Below, piece after piece: positions 1 through 5,539 of a stretch of 7,917 nucleotides of DNA. Position numbers and translations under genes: made by a program. The notes below the pieces were generated by a model, which saw only the letters and a list, made by a program, of their open reading frames with translations, was not told the DNA's origin and searched no databases. Source of the stretch: an uncultured Oscillospiraceae bacterium (lineage in GTDB: Bacteria > Bacillota > Clostridia > Oscillospirales > Oscillospiraceae); contig CAJUPG010000083.1 in the NCBI GenBank assembly GCA_910588455.1, positions 1-7,917 of the forward strand. The letters run 5' to 3'. The first letter of the stretch is position 1; each line of letters begins with the position of its first letter.

Positions 1-54
1 ACCCCCGACCTGCTGATTACAAATCAGCTGCTCTACCAGCTGAGCTACACCAGC
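1..54 (-). tRNA. tRNA-Thr (anticodon UGU), 5' part, runs off the left edge
   Basis: On the minus strand the sequence from 54 to 1 reads as the first 54 bases of a threonine tRNA. It shows the acceptor strand GCTGGTG, a D-arm (GCTC...GAGC) and the anticodon arm GCTGA-TTTGTAA-TCAGC with anticodon TGT, which reads ACA codons. The variable region and the start of the T-arm follow. The 3' part, including the T-loop, the acceptor 3' strand and any encoded CCA, lies outside the window. A consensus promoter sits just upstream. Confidence 0.93.
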
Positions 55-87
55 ATCACGAAAACAGGCTGTCCAACAGCAATGAAT

Positions 88-116
88 AGTCTAGCAGAGA
101 ATCAGGAAATTGTCAA
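88..116 (-). promoter_or_regulatory. promoter of the tRNA-Thr gene
   Basis: Reading leftward there is a perfect -35 box TTGACA (116-111), a 17-base spacer and a -10 box TAGACT (93-88). Transcription would start about 25 bases before the mature tRNA 5' end. The stretch just upstream of the -35 (117-137) is almost pure A/T in short runs and resembles an UP element, common on stable-RNA promoters. This promoter lies over the possible TTG start at 110 of the rightward small gene, which argues for the downstream start of that gene. Confidence 0.75.
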
Positions 117-172
117 GGAAAATTTTAAAAATTTTTTCGTTTTCCGAAAAAGGATTGGGGTGGAGATATTTT

Positions 173-406
173 ATGACATTAGCAGAGCTGTCGGTGGAGT
201 ACCGCGCCCACGCCGGGATGCTGGATGAGCGGATTCATCAACTGGAGGAGGAGATGGGTCAGGCCGGGACCGGCCGGGAGAGGGTGCTGTTGTATGAGCG
301 CATCCGGATGCTGTCCACCATGCTGCGGGAGGCCCGGGAACTGGCCGTGTTGACAGAGCGCTACTATGAGAGGGGGTATCGCCGGAATGGCAAGTACACG
401 CTATAG
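173..406 (+). CDS. small helical protein of unknown function, 77 aa
   Basis: The function is not known. The predicted protein is short, charged and probably almost all alpha-helix. Heptad-like Leu/Met/Ile spacing runs through residues 10-60 (LDERIHQLEEEMG, LLYERIRMLSTMLREARELA), and it ends with the tail YYERGYRRNGKYTL. I recall similar small proteins encoded next to a sigma-region-4-like gene in Clostridia, as here. The ATG at 173 was chosen because GGTGGAG lies 7 bases upstream. An upstream TTG at 110 would add 21 residues but lies inside the promoter of the divergent tRNA and encodes an unlike, AT-rich segment. The 3' end overlaps the next gene by 20 bases, so the two are probably co-translated. 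No clean -10 box was found in front of it. Confidence 0.7.
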   Translation: MTLAELSVEYRAHAGMLDERIHQLEEEMGQAGTGRERVLLYERIRMLSTMLREARELAVLTERYYERGYRRNGKYTL

Positions 407-704
407 AAGAGGAAAGATTTACGCAGCGGACCTGGCCGTCTACACCCGGGAGATGGCTATGGACAACACACAGGAGCTCAGCCGCTTGAAGCGCAACCTG
501 GTCCGGGCTATGCGGGAGGATATTACCGAAAAGCAGCGGGCGGTGCTGGCCCTGTACTACGGGGAGGGGATGACCATGCGGCAGATCGGGGACCGGCTGG
601 GGATTGACCGGTCCACCGTCTCCCGGACCATCAAGCGGGGAGAGCAGCGCCTTCAGCGGTGCCTGCGGTATGGGGCGGAGGCCTATCTGCGGAATATTGA
701 GTGA
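387..704 (+). CDS. sigma-70 region 4-like helix-turn-helix protein, 105 aa
   Basis: A small probable DNA-binding protein. The C-terminal half has the layout of sigma factor region 4: ITEKQRAVLALYY followed by the helix-turn-helix MTMRQIGDRLGIDRSTVSRT and then IKRGEQRL. There is no region 2, so it cannot be a full sigma factor; it is more likely a regulator or partial sigma-like protein. The N-terminal half (about 50 residues, basic, RYRRGKIY) is not recognised. The start at 387 follows GAGGGGG at 370-376 with 10 bases of spacing; an in-frame ATG at 366 would add seven residues. It overlaps the preceding small gene by 20 bases, which implies one operon. It ends about 40 bases before the asnS promoter. 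Its target is unknown. Confidence 0.8.
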   Translation: MASTRYRRGKIYAADLAVYTREMAMDNTQELSRLKRNLVRAMREDITEKQRAVLALYYGEGMTMRQIGDRLGIDRSTVSRTIKRGEQRLQRCLRYGAEAYLRNIE

Positions 705-745
705 CAGGCGGAAAAACGCAGCGGCCGGGGCTGTCTAAAAAAACC

Positions 746-774
746 TTGTAAAAATCGGAAGAAGGCGGTATAAT
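746..774 (+). promoter_or_regulatory. sigma-A-type promoter of asnS
   Basis: A -35-like TTGTAA (746-751), a 17-base spacer and a perfect -10 TATAAT (769-774) lie 37 bases before the asnS start codon. Transcription would begin near 781. A GGAG Shine-Dalgarno at 797-800 sits 10 bases before the ATG at 811. The short leader leaves no room for a T-box antiterminator, so this synthetase gene shows no sign of T-box control. Confidence 0.75.
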
Positions 775-810
775 ACAAAGGATATTTCTGATTTTTGGAG
801 TGATGAATCT

Positions 811-2205
811 ATGGATCGCATTGCCATTGCGGCCATCTTCGCCAGCCAGGACAAGCTGGACGGACAGACGGTCACCCTCTGCGGTTGGGCCCGGACCATC
901 CGGGATATGAAAACCTTCGGCTTTATCGAGCTCAACGACGGTTCCTGTTTTAAAAATTTGCAGGTGGTTATGGATGCCGGAGTTTTGGAGAATTACAAAG
1001 AGATTGCCGCCCAGAATGTGGGCGCGGCTCTGATTGTCACCGGGCAGGTGGTGCTGACTCCCCAGGCCAAGCAGCCTCTGGAGGTAAAGGCCCAGTCCAT
1101 CCAGGTGGAGGGGGCCTCCACCCCCGGCTATCCCCTGCAAAAAAAGCGCCACAGCATCGAGTACCTGCGGACCATCCAGCACCTGCGGCCCCGGACAAAC
1201 CTGTTCTCCGCCGTGTTCCGGGTGCGCTCCGCCGCGGCTCACGCCGTCCACTGCTTCTTCCAGGACCGGGGTTTTGTGTATGTCCACACCCCCATTATCA
1301 CCGCCTCCGACTGCGAAGGAGCCGGGGAGATGTTCCAGGTAACCACTCTGGACCTGGAAAATCCCCCGAAAACCCAGGACGGGCAGGTGGACTACAGCCA
1401 GGACTTCTTTGGCAAGCGGGCCAGTCTGACCGTCTCCGGCCAGCTCAACGCGGAGAACTTTGCTATGGCCTTTGGGAACGTGTACACCTTCGGGCCCACT
1501 TTCCGGGCGGAGAACTCCAATACCCAGCGTCACGCCGCCGAGTTCTGGATGATCGAGCCGGAGATGGCCTTTGCCGACCTGGGCGACTACATGGACACAG
1601 CGGAGGCTATGATTAAGTATGTGATCCGCTCTGTGATGCAGCGCTGCCCCGACGAGATTGACTTTTTCAACTCCTTTGTGGATAAGGGTCTCAAGGAACG
1701 GCTGGAGCACGTGGCAAGCTCCGACTTCGGGCGGGTGAGCTACACAGAGGCCGTGGAAATTTTGAAGAAAAACAACGATAAGTTCGACTTTAAGGTGGAG
1801 TGGGGCTGCGACTTGCAGACGGAGCACGAGCGGTATCTCACGGAGCAGATTTATAAGCGCCCCGTGTTTGTAACTGACTACCCCAAGGAGATCAAGGCCT
1901 TCTATATGCGTATGAACGACGATGGAAAGACCGTCGCGGCGGCGGACTGCCTGGTGCCCGCCATCGGGGAGATTATCGGCGGCTCCCAGCGCGAAGAGCG
2001 CCTGGAGCTGCTGGAGAGCCGGATTCAGGAGCTGGGCATGGATCCCAAGGATTACTGGTGGTACTGCGACCTGCGCCGCTACGGCTCCTGCCGCCACGCC
2101 GGGTTTGGTCTGGGCTTTGAGCGGCTGGTGATGTACTTGACTGGAGTGTCCAACATCCGGGATACCCTGCCCCACCCCCGCACCGTAGGCAACGCGGAAT
2201 TTTAA
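811..2205 (+). CDS. asnS: asparaginyl-tRNA synthetase
   Basis: This cytoplasmic class IIb enzyme activates asparagine with ATP and charges tRNA-Asn. The 464-residue length is normal for bacterial AsnRS. Residues about 18-103 form the N-terminal OB-fold that binds the anticodon (TVTLCGWARTIRDMKTFGFI). The catalytic domain carries motif 2 at about 228-254 (FGPTFRAENSNTQRHAAEFW, then MIEPEMAF) and motif 3 at about 431-457 (GFGLGFERLVMYLTG, ending DTLPHPRT). FRAENSNT rather than FRDED and the C-terminal TVGNAEF fit AsnRS rather than AspRS. It starts with ATG after GGAG, has its own TATAAT promoter and stands as a single gene. I saw no insertion or loss. No convincing intrinsic terminator lies directly after the stop; the nearest strong hairpin is at 2447-2485. 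Confidence 0.98.
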   Translation: MDRIAIAAIFASQDKLDGQTVTLCGWARTIRDMKTFGFIELNDGSCFKNLQVVMDAGVLENYKEIAAQNVGAALIVTGQVVLTPQAKQPLEVKAQSIQVEGASTPGYPLQKKRHSIEYLRTIQHLRPRTNLFSAVFRVRSAAAHAVHCFFQDRGFVYVHTPIITASDCEGAGEMFQVTTLDLENPPKTQDGQVDYSQDFFGKRASLTVSGQLNAENFAMAFGNVYTFGPTFRAENSNTQRHAAEFWMIEPEMAFADLGDYMDTAEAMIKYVIRSVMQRCPDEIDFFNSFVDKGLKERLEHVASSDFGRVSYTEAVEILKKNNDKFDFKVEWGCDLQTEHERYLTEQIYKRPVFVTDYPKEIKAFYMRMNDDGKTVAAADCLVPAIGEIIGGSQREERLELLESRIQELGMDPKDYWWYCDLRRYGSCRHAGFGLGFERLVMYLTGVSNIRDTLPHPRTVGNAEF

Positions 2206-2216
2206 GCGGCACATTT

Positions 2217-2433
2217 TTATTGACAATCGTGGTCAGCCTGTCGAAAAACGGCCACTTGATTATTCACATACTCCACGTGAGTCAATCCGTTGCTTTTCTT
2301 GCTGTTGGACTTTCCCTTGATCCGGCTCCTGCCGGGCTTGCTGCCCCACACAGCCTGCCAATGTAAAGGTCAGCAGCAGAGAAAAGCCGCTGATTGCCAA
2401 ACTGTTCCTGGAGCTTCTACAGGAGCGGGCCAA
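2217..2433 (-). pseudogene. possible small lipoprotein gene, frame-broken
   Basis: On the minus strand a reading frame (2433 to stop 2260-2262, 57 codons from a TTG) encodes a basic stretch, then a hydrophobic run ending in a textbook lipobox, SLLLTFTLAGC. The cysteine codon is at 2350-2352. After it comes a Gln/Glu/Lys-rich tail (QQARQEPDQGKVQQQEKQR) and a stop. A +1 shift near 2282 would open another 22 codons (THVEYVNNQVAVFRQ...) to a stop at 2217-2219. The only ATG nearby (ATGAAA, about 2440) is in a different frame and soon hits a stop. No ribosome binding site fits. I read this as a decayed or frame-shifted lipoprotein start; a chance frame is the alternative. The protein family is not recognised. 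Confidence 0.35.
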
Positions 2434-2446
2434 AGTTTCATAAGCA

Positions 2447-2485
2447 AAATCAGGGCGGTCCTATCATATGGGACCGCCCTGATTT
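2447..2485. terminator. 15-bp perfect inverted repeat, candidate bidirectional terminator
   Basis: The arms at 2447-2461 and 2471-2485 are perfectly complementary (AAATCAGGGCGGTCC), with a 9-base loop that is itself partly pairable. The core is GC-rich and the outer ends are A/T, as in shared terminators between converging genes. It lies between asnS (rightward) and the van operon (leftward). The T-tract is short on both sides: ATTTCAT rightward and ATTTTGCTT leftward. It sits about 240 bases from the asnS and racemase stops, farther than usual, because debris lies on both sides. A repeat end from a mobile element is the alternative. Confidence 0.5.
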
Positions 2486-2551
2486 CATAAAGATTATTTC
2501 TGTCCGGCCCTTCTCCATACCCTTCTCCAGGCCTTCCTCAAGGCTGTCCAT
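2450..2551 (-). other. short frame with a charged EEGLEKGMEKG segment, possible gene debris
   Basis: A 33-codon minus-strand frame from ATG at 2551 contains DSLEEGLEKGMEKGRTEII and then runs into the hairpin at 2447-2485, where it stops. Glu-Lys-Gly repeats of this kind are typical of the C-terminal tails of Rpn/PD-(D/E)XK-type transposase-like nucleases. It partly overlaps, in another frame, the IS256-like fragment, so at most one of the two readings is genuine at each base. Too short to assign; probably not expressed. Confidence 0.2.
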
Positions 2552-2696
2552 ATAACCGTTGGCGGTAGTGTCCGCTGCGATACCCCTGCCGCTGTTCATT
2601 ACGCTCATACCAGGCTGCCCGCATTAACTGCTCCGCTTCCTGCTCCAGCAGCCGGCCTAATTAAATGGGCATTTCCGAAGACATCGACTGCTGCAT
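2538..2696 (-). mobile_element. IS256-family (mutator) transposase fragment
   Basis: Minus-strand translation gives RLLEQEAEQLMRAAWYERNE followed by QRQGYRSGHYRQRL. This resembles the conserved N-terminal part of IS256-family transposases, where a (YERxEERQGYRNG)-like block follows a short helix. The frame can be traced to an ATG at 2696 but has an in-frame TAA at 2661-2663, and it ends at a TGA at 2538. Everything after about residue 40 is missing, including the DDE catalytic domain. It begins only 15 bases after the racemase stop codon. This is a dead remnant; no terminal inverted repeats or target duplications were found around it. It marks past insertion directly downstream of the van operon. 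Confidence 0.5.
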
Positions 2697-2710
2697 TGAA
2701 CGGGGCGATT

Positions 2711-3817
2711 TCAACAAATTATTTGACTGAGCCGAGTACCCAGACGAGACAGCAGTTCATTGGGAATCGTGCCGCACTGTTGGGCCAACTCCTCCACTCG
2801 GAGCTCCAGACTGCCGTCCCGCCCGATGAGGGTAGCAATATCTCCAGAGTGGACAGAGGGAAGTCCAGTGACATCCACAAAGAGTTGATCCATACACATC
2901 CGGCCTACCATGGAGCAGAACTGACCTTGGATCAGCACTCGGCCGCCGTTTTCGGTAAGGCTCCGGGGCAGACCGTCCGCGTAGCCGATGGTGAGGACCG
3001 CCAGCCTGGTCTCCCGTTCCGCCCGAAAGGCCAAATTATATCCCGCCCCCTCACCGGTGGCCAGTGTCCGCACACAAGCCACTCTGGCCCGCAGGTAGAG
3101 GACGGGCCGCAGACCGTCCTCCATATTCCCTGCCGCACCATACAGAGCAATCCCCGCCCGGGCATAGCTGCAGAGCTGAGGCGGGAGGTTGAGGATTCCC
3201 CCGCTGGCCTGGATATGGATTTTGCCCGGATTGTACCCGTTGACCCTCAGCCAATCCACCGCACAATAGAATCGTTCCAGCTGATTTTTGATGTAGTACC
3301 TGTCCTCTTGTGTCAAGCTGTCCGACACACACAGGTGGGAGAATATGCCGGAAATTTTCAGGTTTTTCATTCTGTAGAGTCGGGATAATGACTCAGTTTC
3401 CTCTGTCGGGATCCCCAAACGGTGCATCCCCGTGTCCAGCGCCAAGTGGACCTGGAGAGGGACACCCGCGTCGTTCAGTGTCCTCCCGTGGGCTTCATCC
3501 ACGACGGTCTGGGTCAGACGCCAGCGAACCAGCAAAGGAGCCTCCTCTGGCGGGGTGAAACCCAAAACCAAAATCATGCCCTCCACTCCCGCCTGCCGGA
3601 GGACGATCCCCTCCTCCAGACAGGCCACGGCGAAGGCGTTTACCCCCTCCCCCTCCAGCCGTTTTGACACAGGAACCGCCCCGTGGCCGTAGGCATTCGC
3701 CTTTACCACCGCCATCAGGTCACAGCCAGGAACCAGCCGTCCCTGGAGGAAGTGGGCATTGTGAGCCAGGGAATCCAGATTAATCTCCTTCCAGGCTCGG
3801 GCTTTTGGGTTCATCAT
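2711..3817 (-). CDS. PLP-dependent alanine/serine racemase (VanT racemase-domain-like), 368 aa
   Basis: This enzyme interconverts L- and D-alanine or serine; in a vanG-type operon the expected product is D-Ser for the ligase. It has the alanine-racemase fold: PLP lysine K39 in AVVKANAYGHG, R133 in DTGMHRLG, the catalytic tyrosine Y279 in LTIGYADG, and GRMCMDQ at 305-311. The C-terminal IPNELLSRLGTRL resembles the VanT racemase domain rather than classical Alr. By alignment by eye, Thr361 stands where Alr has Tyr354 and VanT-G has Asn696. VanT is normally a long protein with an N-terminal multi-span membrane domain; this one is wholly soluble. The ATG at 3817 is chosen because GGGAGG (3829-3824) lies 6 bases upstream; a TTG at 3835 is less likely. 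It overlaps the acetyltransferase gene by 38 bases and is the last gene of the operon. A housekeeping-like Alr is the alternative. Confidence 0.9.
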   Translation of the reverse strand: MMNPKARAWKEINLDSLAHNAHFLQGRLVPGCDLMAVVKANAYGHGAVPVSKRLEGEGVNAFAVACLEEGIVLRQAGVEGMILVLGFTPPEEAPLLVRWRLTQTVVDEAHGRTLNDAGVPLQVHLALDTGMHRLGIPTEETESLSRLYRMKNLKISGIFSHLCVSDSLTQEDRYYIKNQLERFYCAVDWLRVNGYNPGKIHIQASGGILNLPPQLCSYARAGIALYGAAGNMEDGLRPVLYLRARVACVRTLATGEGAGYNLAFRAERETRLAVLTIGYADGLPRSLTENGGRVLIQGQFCSMVGRMCMDQLFVDVTGLPSVHSGDIATLIGRDGSLELRVEELAQQCGTIPNELLSRLGTRLSQIIC

Positions 3818-4277
3818 GAGGCACCTCCCGACCAATTATCCGGGGCAGCTGGGCCACAACGGTACAGCCGTCCGGTATATCGGTACACACCACCGCCCCA
3901 GCCCCGATTTTCACATCATTACCGATTTTGATTCCACCCACAAGGACCGCTCCCGCACCAATCAGACATCCGTCCCCGATCTCCGGGGCGGTCCGATTTA
4001 CCTCGCCGATGGTAACGTTCTGATAAATCCAGCAATCCCTGCCGATTTTGGCGTATCGGGAGATGAAAACACCATGGAGGCCGTGGGGCAGAGTGGGGAC
4101 ATCCCGAAACACTGCCCCATTTCCGATATACCCGCCGTGGCGGTGAGCCATACGGTTCAGGAAAAAGGTCAGCGCCTGCCGGAACAGGGGCTGTTTCGTT
4201 CCGCCTCTGAGACGAAACAGCTTCCAGAACAGAAACAGGCTGTCCCCTTTGGACAAGCTTCTCAGCCAGCTTGTCAT
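3780..4277 (-). CDS. left-handed beta-helix (hexapeptide repeat) acetyltransferase, CysE-like, 165 aa
   Basis: Probable cytoplasmic acyl-CoA-dependent O-acetyltransferase. Residues about 1-50 are helical. From about 68 hexapeptide repeats follow (GVFISRYAKIGRDCWIYQNV, then EIGDGCLIGAGAVLVGGIKI and KIGAGAVVCTDIP), as in serine acetyltransferases and related sugar acetyltransferases. CysE is much longer (about 270 residues) because of an N-terminal domain missing here. The usual catalytic His in the (H/Y)Q(N/G)VTIG-type repeat is Tyr85 here, while H65 and H68 (LPHGLHG) are candidates for catalysis. The start ATG overlaps the vanXY stop as ATGA. The 3' end overlaps the racemase gene by 38 bases, so the tail (VPHDEPKSPSLEGD) is dual-coded. 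Its substrate is unknown; serine or a cell-wall intermediate would suit the context, but that is inference. Confidence 0.85.
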   Translation of the reverse strand: MTSWLRSLSKGDSLFLFWKLFRLRGGTKQPLFRQALTFFLNRMAHRHGGYIGNGAVFRDVPTLPHGLHGVFISRYAKIGRDCWIYQNVTIGEVNRTAPEIGDGCLIGAGAVLVGGIKIGNDVKIGAGAVVCTDIPDGCTVVAQLPRIIGREVPHDEPKSPSLEGD

Positions 4278-4495
4278 GCCAGATACTCCTCCAGCGTCAG
4301 CCCCCGCAGGCTCAGGTCGATGGCCAAGCCGGTCTGGTGCTCGCTGTGGCCCGGGAGAGCCACATACTTTCGGGTAAACGACCGGCCGTTTCTCACCAAG
4401 GAATTTTGGTAGATGTCAGTTTGTTCCTCGAAAGACCGCCACCCGCTCACCGGCGGGCAGGGGTGCAAGGCGTTGACCAGAATCAGTGGGTTCAT
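4274..4495 (-). CDS. internally deleted VanXY-type D,D-peptidase, 73 aa, probably inactive
   Basis: VanXY proteins (about 190-250 residues) are zinc D,D-dipeptidase/carboxypeptidases that remove D-Ala-D-Ala ends. This product keeps three pieces in the right order: an N-terminal start (MNPLILVNALHP), the central block VSGWRSFEEQ... through ALPGHSEHQTGLAIDL with zinc ligands H53 and D60 in SxHxxGxAxD, and the C-terminal end RGLTLEEYLA. The segment between residues about 13 and 15, and the one after residue 61, are missing without loss of frame. The second gap removes the catalytic Glu and third zinc His of the EPWH motif, so activity is very unlikely. It overlaps vanG and the acetyltransferase by 4 bases each (ATGA), so translational coupling survives. 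It may now serve only as a coupling ORF. Confidence 0.85.
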   Translation of the reverse strand: MNPLILVNALHPCPPVSGWRSFEEQTDIYQNSLVRNGRSFTRKYVALPGHSEHQTGLAIDLSLRGLTLEEYLA

Positions 4496-5478
4496 TCCCC
4501 CACCTCCTGTTCGATGAGCCTATCCAACAGGGCGGAAAAATCCAGGCCGATGGCCTTCATCATGCTGGGGTAACGGCTGTGGGCGGTGAAGCCGGGAATG
4601 GTGTTTACCTCGTTAAAGACAACCTCCCCCGCCGGGGTAAGGAAGAAGTCTACCCTGGCAAATCCCCGGCAGTCCAGCGCAGTGTAGACCGCTTTCGCCG
4701 CCTGCTGTATTTCACGAGCTTTCTCTGGCGGGATACGGGCGGGACAGTGGATGGCAGAGGTTTTCAGGGAGTACTTCTCTTCAAAGTCAAAGAAGCCGCC
4801 GGACAGCTCGATCTCGTCCACCGCCCCCACAGTGAGCGCTGGAGGATTGCCCAGTACAGCACAGCCTGCCTCAAAGCCGGGGACGGCCTCCTCCAGCAAA
4901 ATCTCCCGGTCGTGGTCAAAGGCGGCGGACACCGCCTCGGTCAGCTCCTCGGCCCGGGTCACCCGGTTGATGCCGAAGGAGGACCCCGCCCGCACCGGCT
5001 TGACAAACAGGGGAAAGCCCAGCTCCCGGGCACAGGACTCCAGCTTCGCCGGGACCCCGTCCCCGATGAACACTTTCCCGCGGGGAACGCGCACCCCGGT
5101 CAGGGCGGCCAGCTTATGGGCCCGGTCCTTGTCCATGCACAGTGCGCTGGACAGGGTGCCGCAGCCAATGACCGGCACTCCTGCCATCTCCAGCAGGCCC
5201 TGGACGGTGCCGTCCTCCCCGTTTTTCCCGTGGAGGACAGGGAAGGCCCCATCAAAGGCCAGCGTCCGTCCGTCGGCCAGCAGAAGGGCGGCGTGGCCCC
5301 GGTCCAGTCGAAGGACGCAGGGCAGACCCTCACAGGTCCACTGGCCTGTTCGGGTAATGTGGACGGGCAGGGCCTGCCAGCGCCGGGGGTTCAAATGCTC
5401 CAGTACCGCCTGGGCGGACTGGAGGGACACCCCGTACTCGCTGGAGCAGCCGCCGTATAAAATTAAGATGATCTTCAT
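4492..5478 (-). CDS. vanG: D-alanine--D-serine ligase, VanG-type
   Basis: ATP-grasp ligase that would join D-Ala to D-Ser, giving peptidoglycan precursors with low vancomycin affinity. The 328 residues compare with about 349 in classical VanG. Visible motifs in order: GGCSSEYGVS (9-18), FPVLHGKNGEDGT (79-91), GCGTLSSALCMDKDRAHKL (105-123), FVKPVRAGSSFGI (158-170), the omega-loop FFDFEEKYSLK (229-239) with K235-Y236, RVD (275-277) and FNEVNTIPGFTAHSRYP (288-304). The blocks LSSALCMDKDRAHK, KPVRAGSSFGI and NEVNTIPGFT..SRYP match VanG much better than housekeeping Ddl, from memory of the family. The ATG at 5478 has AAAGGAG 9 bases upstream, but that site lies inside a strong hairpin ending in T6. 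The stop overlaps the next start (ATGA). All motifs are intact, so the enzyme should be active if expressed. Exact D-Ser specificity is inferred from similarity. Confidence 0.93.
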   Translation of the reverse strand: MKIILILYGGCSSEYGVSLQSAQAVLEHLNPRRWQALPVHITRTGQWTCEGLPCVLRLDRGHAALLLADGRTLAFDGAFPVLHGKNGEDGTVQGLLEMAGVPVIGCGTLSSALCMDKDRAHKLAALTGVRVPRGKVFIGDGVPAKLESCARELGFPLFVKPVRAGSSFGINRVTRAEELTEAVSAAFDHDREILLEEAVPGFEAGCAVLGNPPALTVGAVDEIELSGGFFDFEEKYSLKTSAIHCPARIPPEKAREIQQAAKAVYTALDCRGFARVDFFLTPAGEVVFNEVNTIPGFTAHSRYPSMMKAIGLDFSALLDRLIEQEVGE

Positions 5479-5524
5479 AAAAAACAGCTCCTTTCGGATA
5501 GGACCAGCCTATCAGAAAGGAGCT
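5479..5524 (-). terminator. intrinsic-terminator-like hairpin that hides the vanG ribosome binding site
   Basis: Read leftward, AGCTCCTTTC-T-GATAGG pairs with CCTATC-C-GAAAGGAGCT around the loop CTGGT: 10 bp, one mismatch, then 6 bp. After one G comes TTTTTT, and the vanG ATG follows at once. This has the form of a Rho-independent terminator. Its 3' arm also contains the vanG Shine-Dalgarno AAAGGAG (5494-5488), correctly spaced from the ATG. So it could stop vanRS transcripts from entering vanG, act as an attenuator for a promoter just upstream, block ribosome access, or do all three. An overlap of terminator, Shine-Dalgarno and start codon is unusual. Confidence 0.8.
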
Positions 5525-5539
5525 TGCCTTGTTTTGAAT

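Noticed and set aside
110..172. TTG-initiated 21-residue extension of the first small gene
   Set aside because: It lies over the consensus promoter and A/T-rich upstream element of the divergent tRNA-Thr gene; the ATG at 173 has a good ribosome binding site.
631..2226. 531-codon open frame antisense to asnS
   Set aside because: It mirrors the GC-rich codons of asnS, has no recognisable domains and no start context; asnS is certain.
2229..2256. GTGGTC...GGCCAC stem after asnS as its terminator
   Set aside because: Six pairs including a wobble, a long loop and no T-run; too weak.
2290..2490. 66-codon plus-strand frame after asnS
   Set aside because: No ribosome binding site, runs into the hairpin, and the opposite strand shows a better lipobox-bearing reading.
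2696..3388. 230-codon plus-strand frame over the racemase gene
   Set aside because: Shadow of the racemase coding sequence; low-complexity Pro/Gln/His-rich product with no motif.
4486..5460. 324-codon plus-strand frame over vanG
   Set aside because: Shadow of the ligase; Gly/Gln/Pro-rich product without any family signature, whereas the opposite strand shows all VanG motifs.
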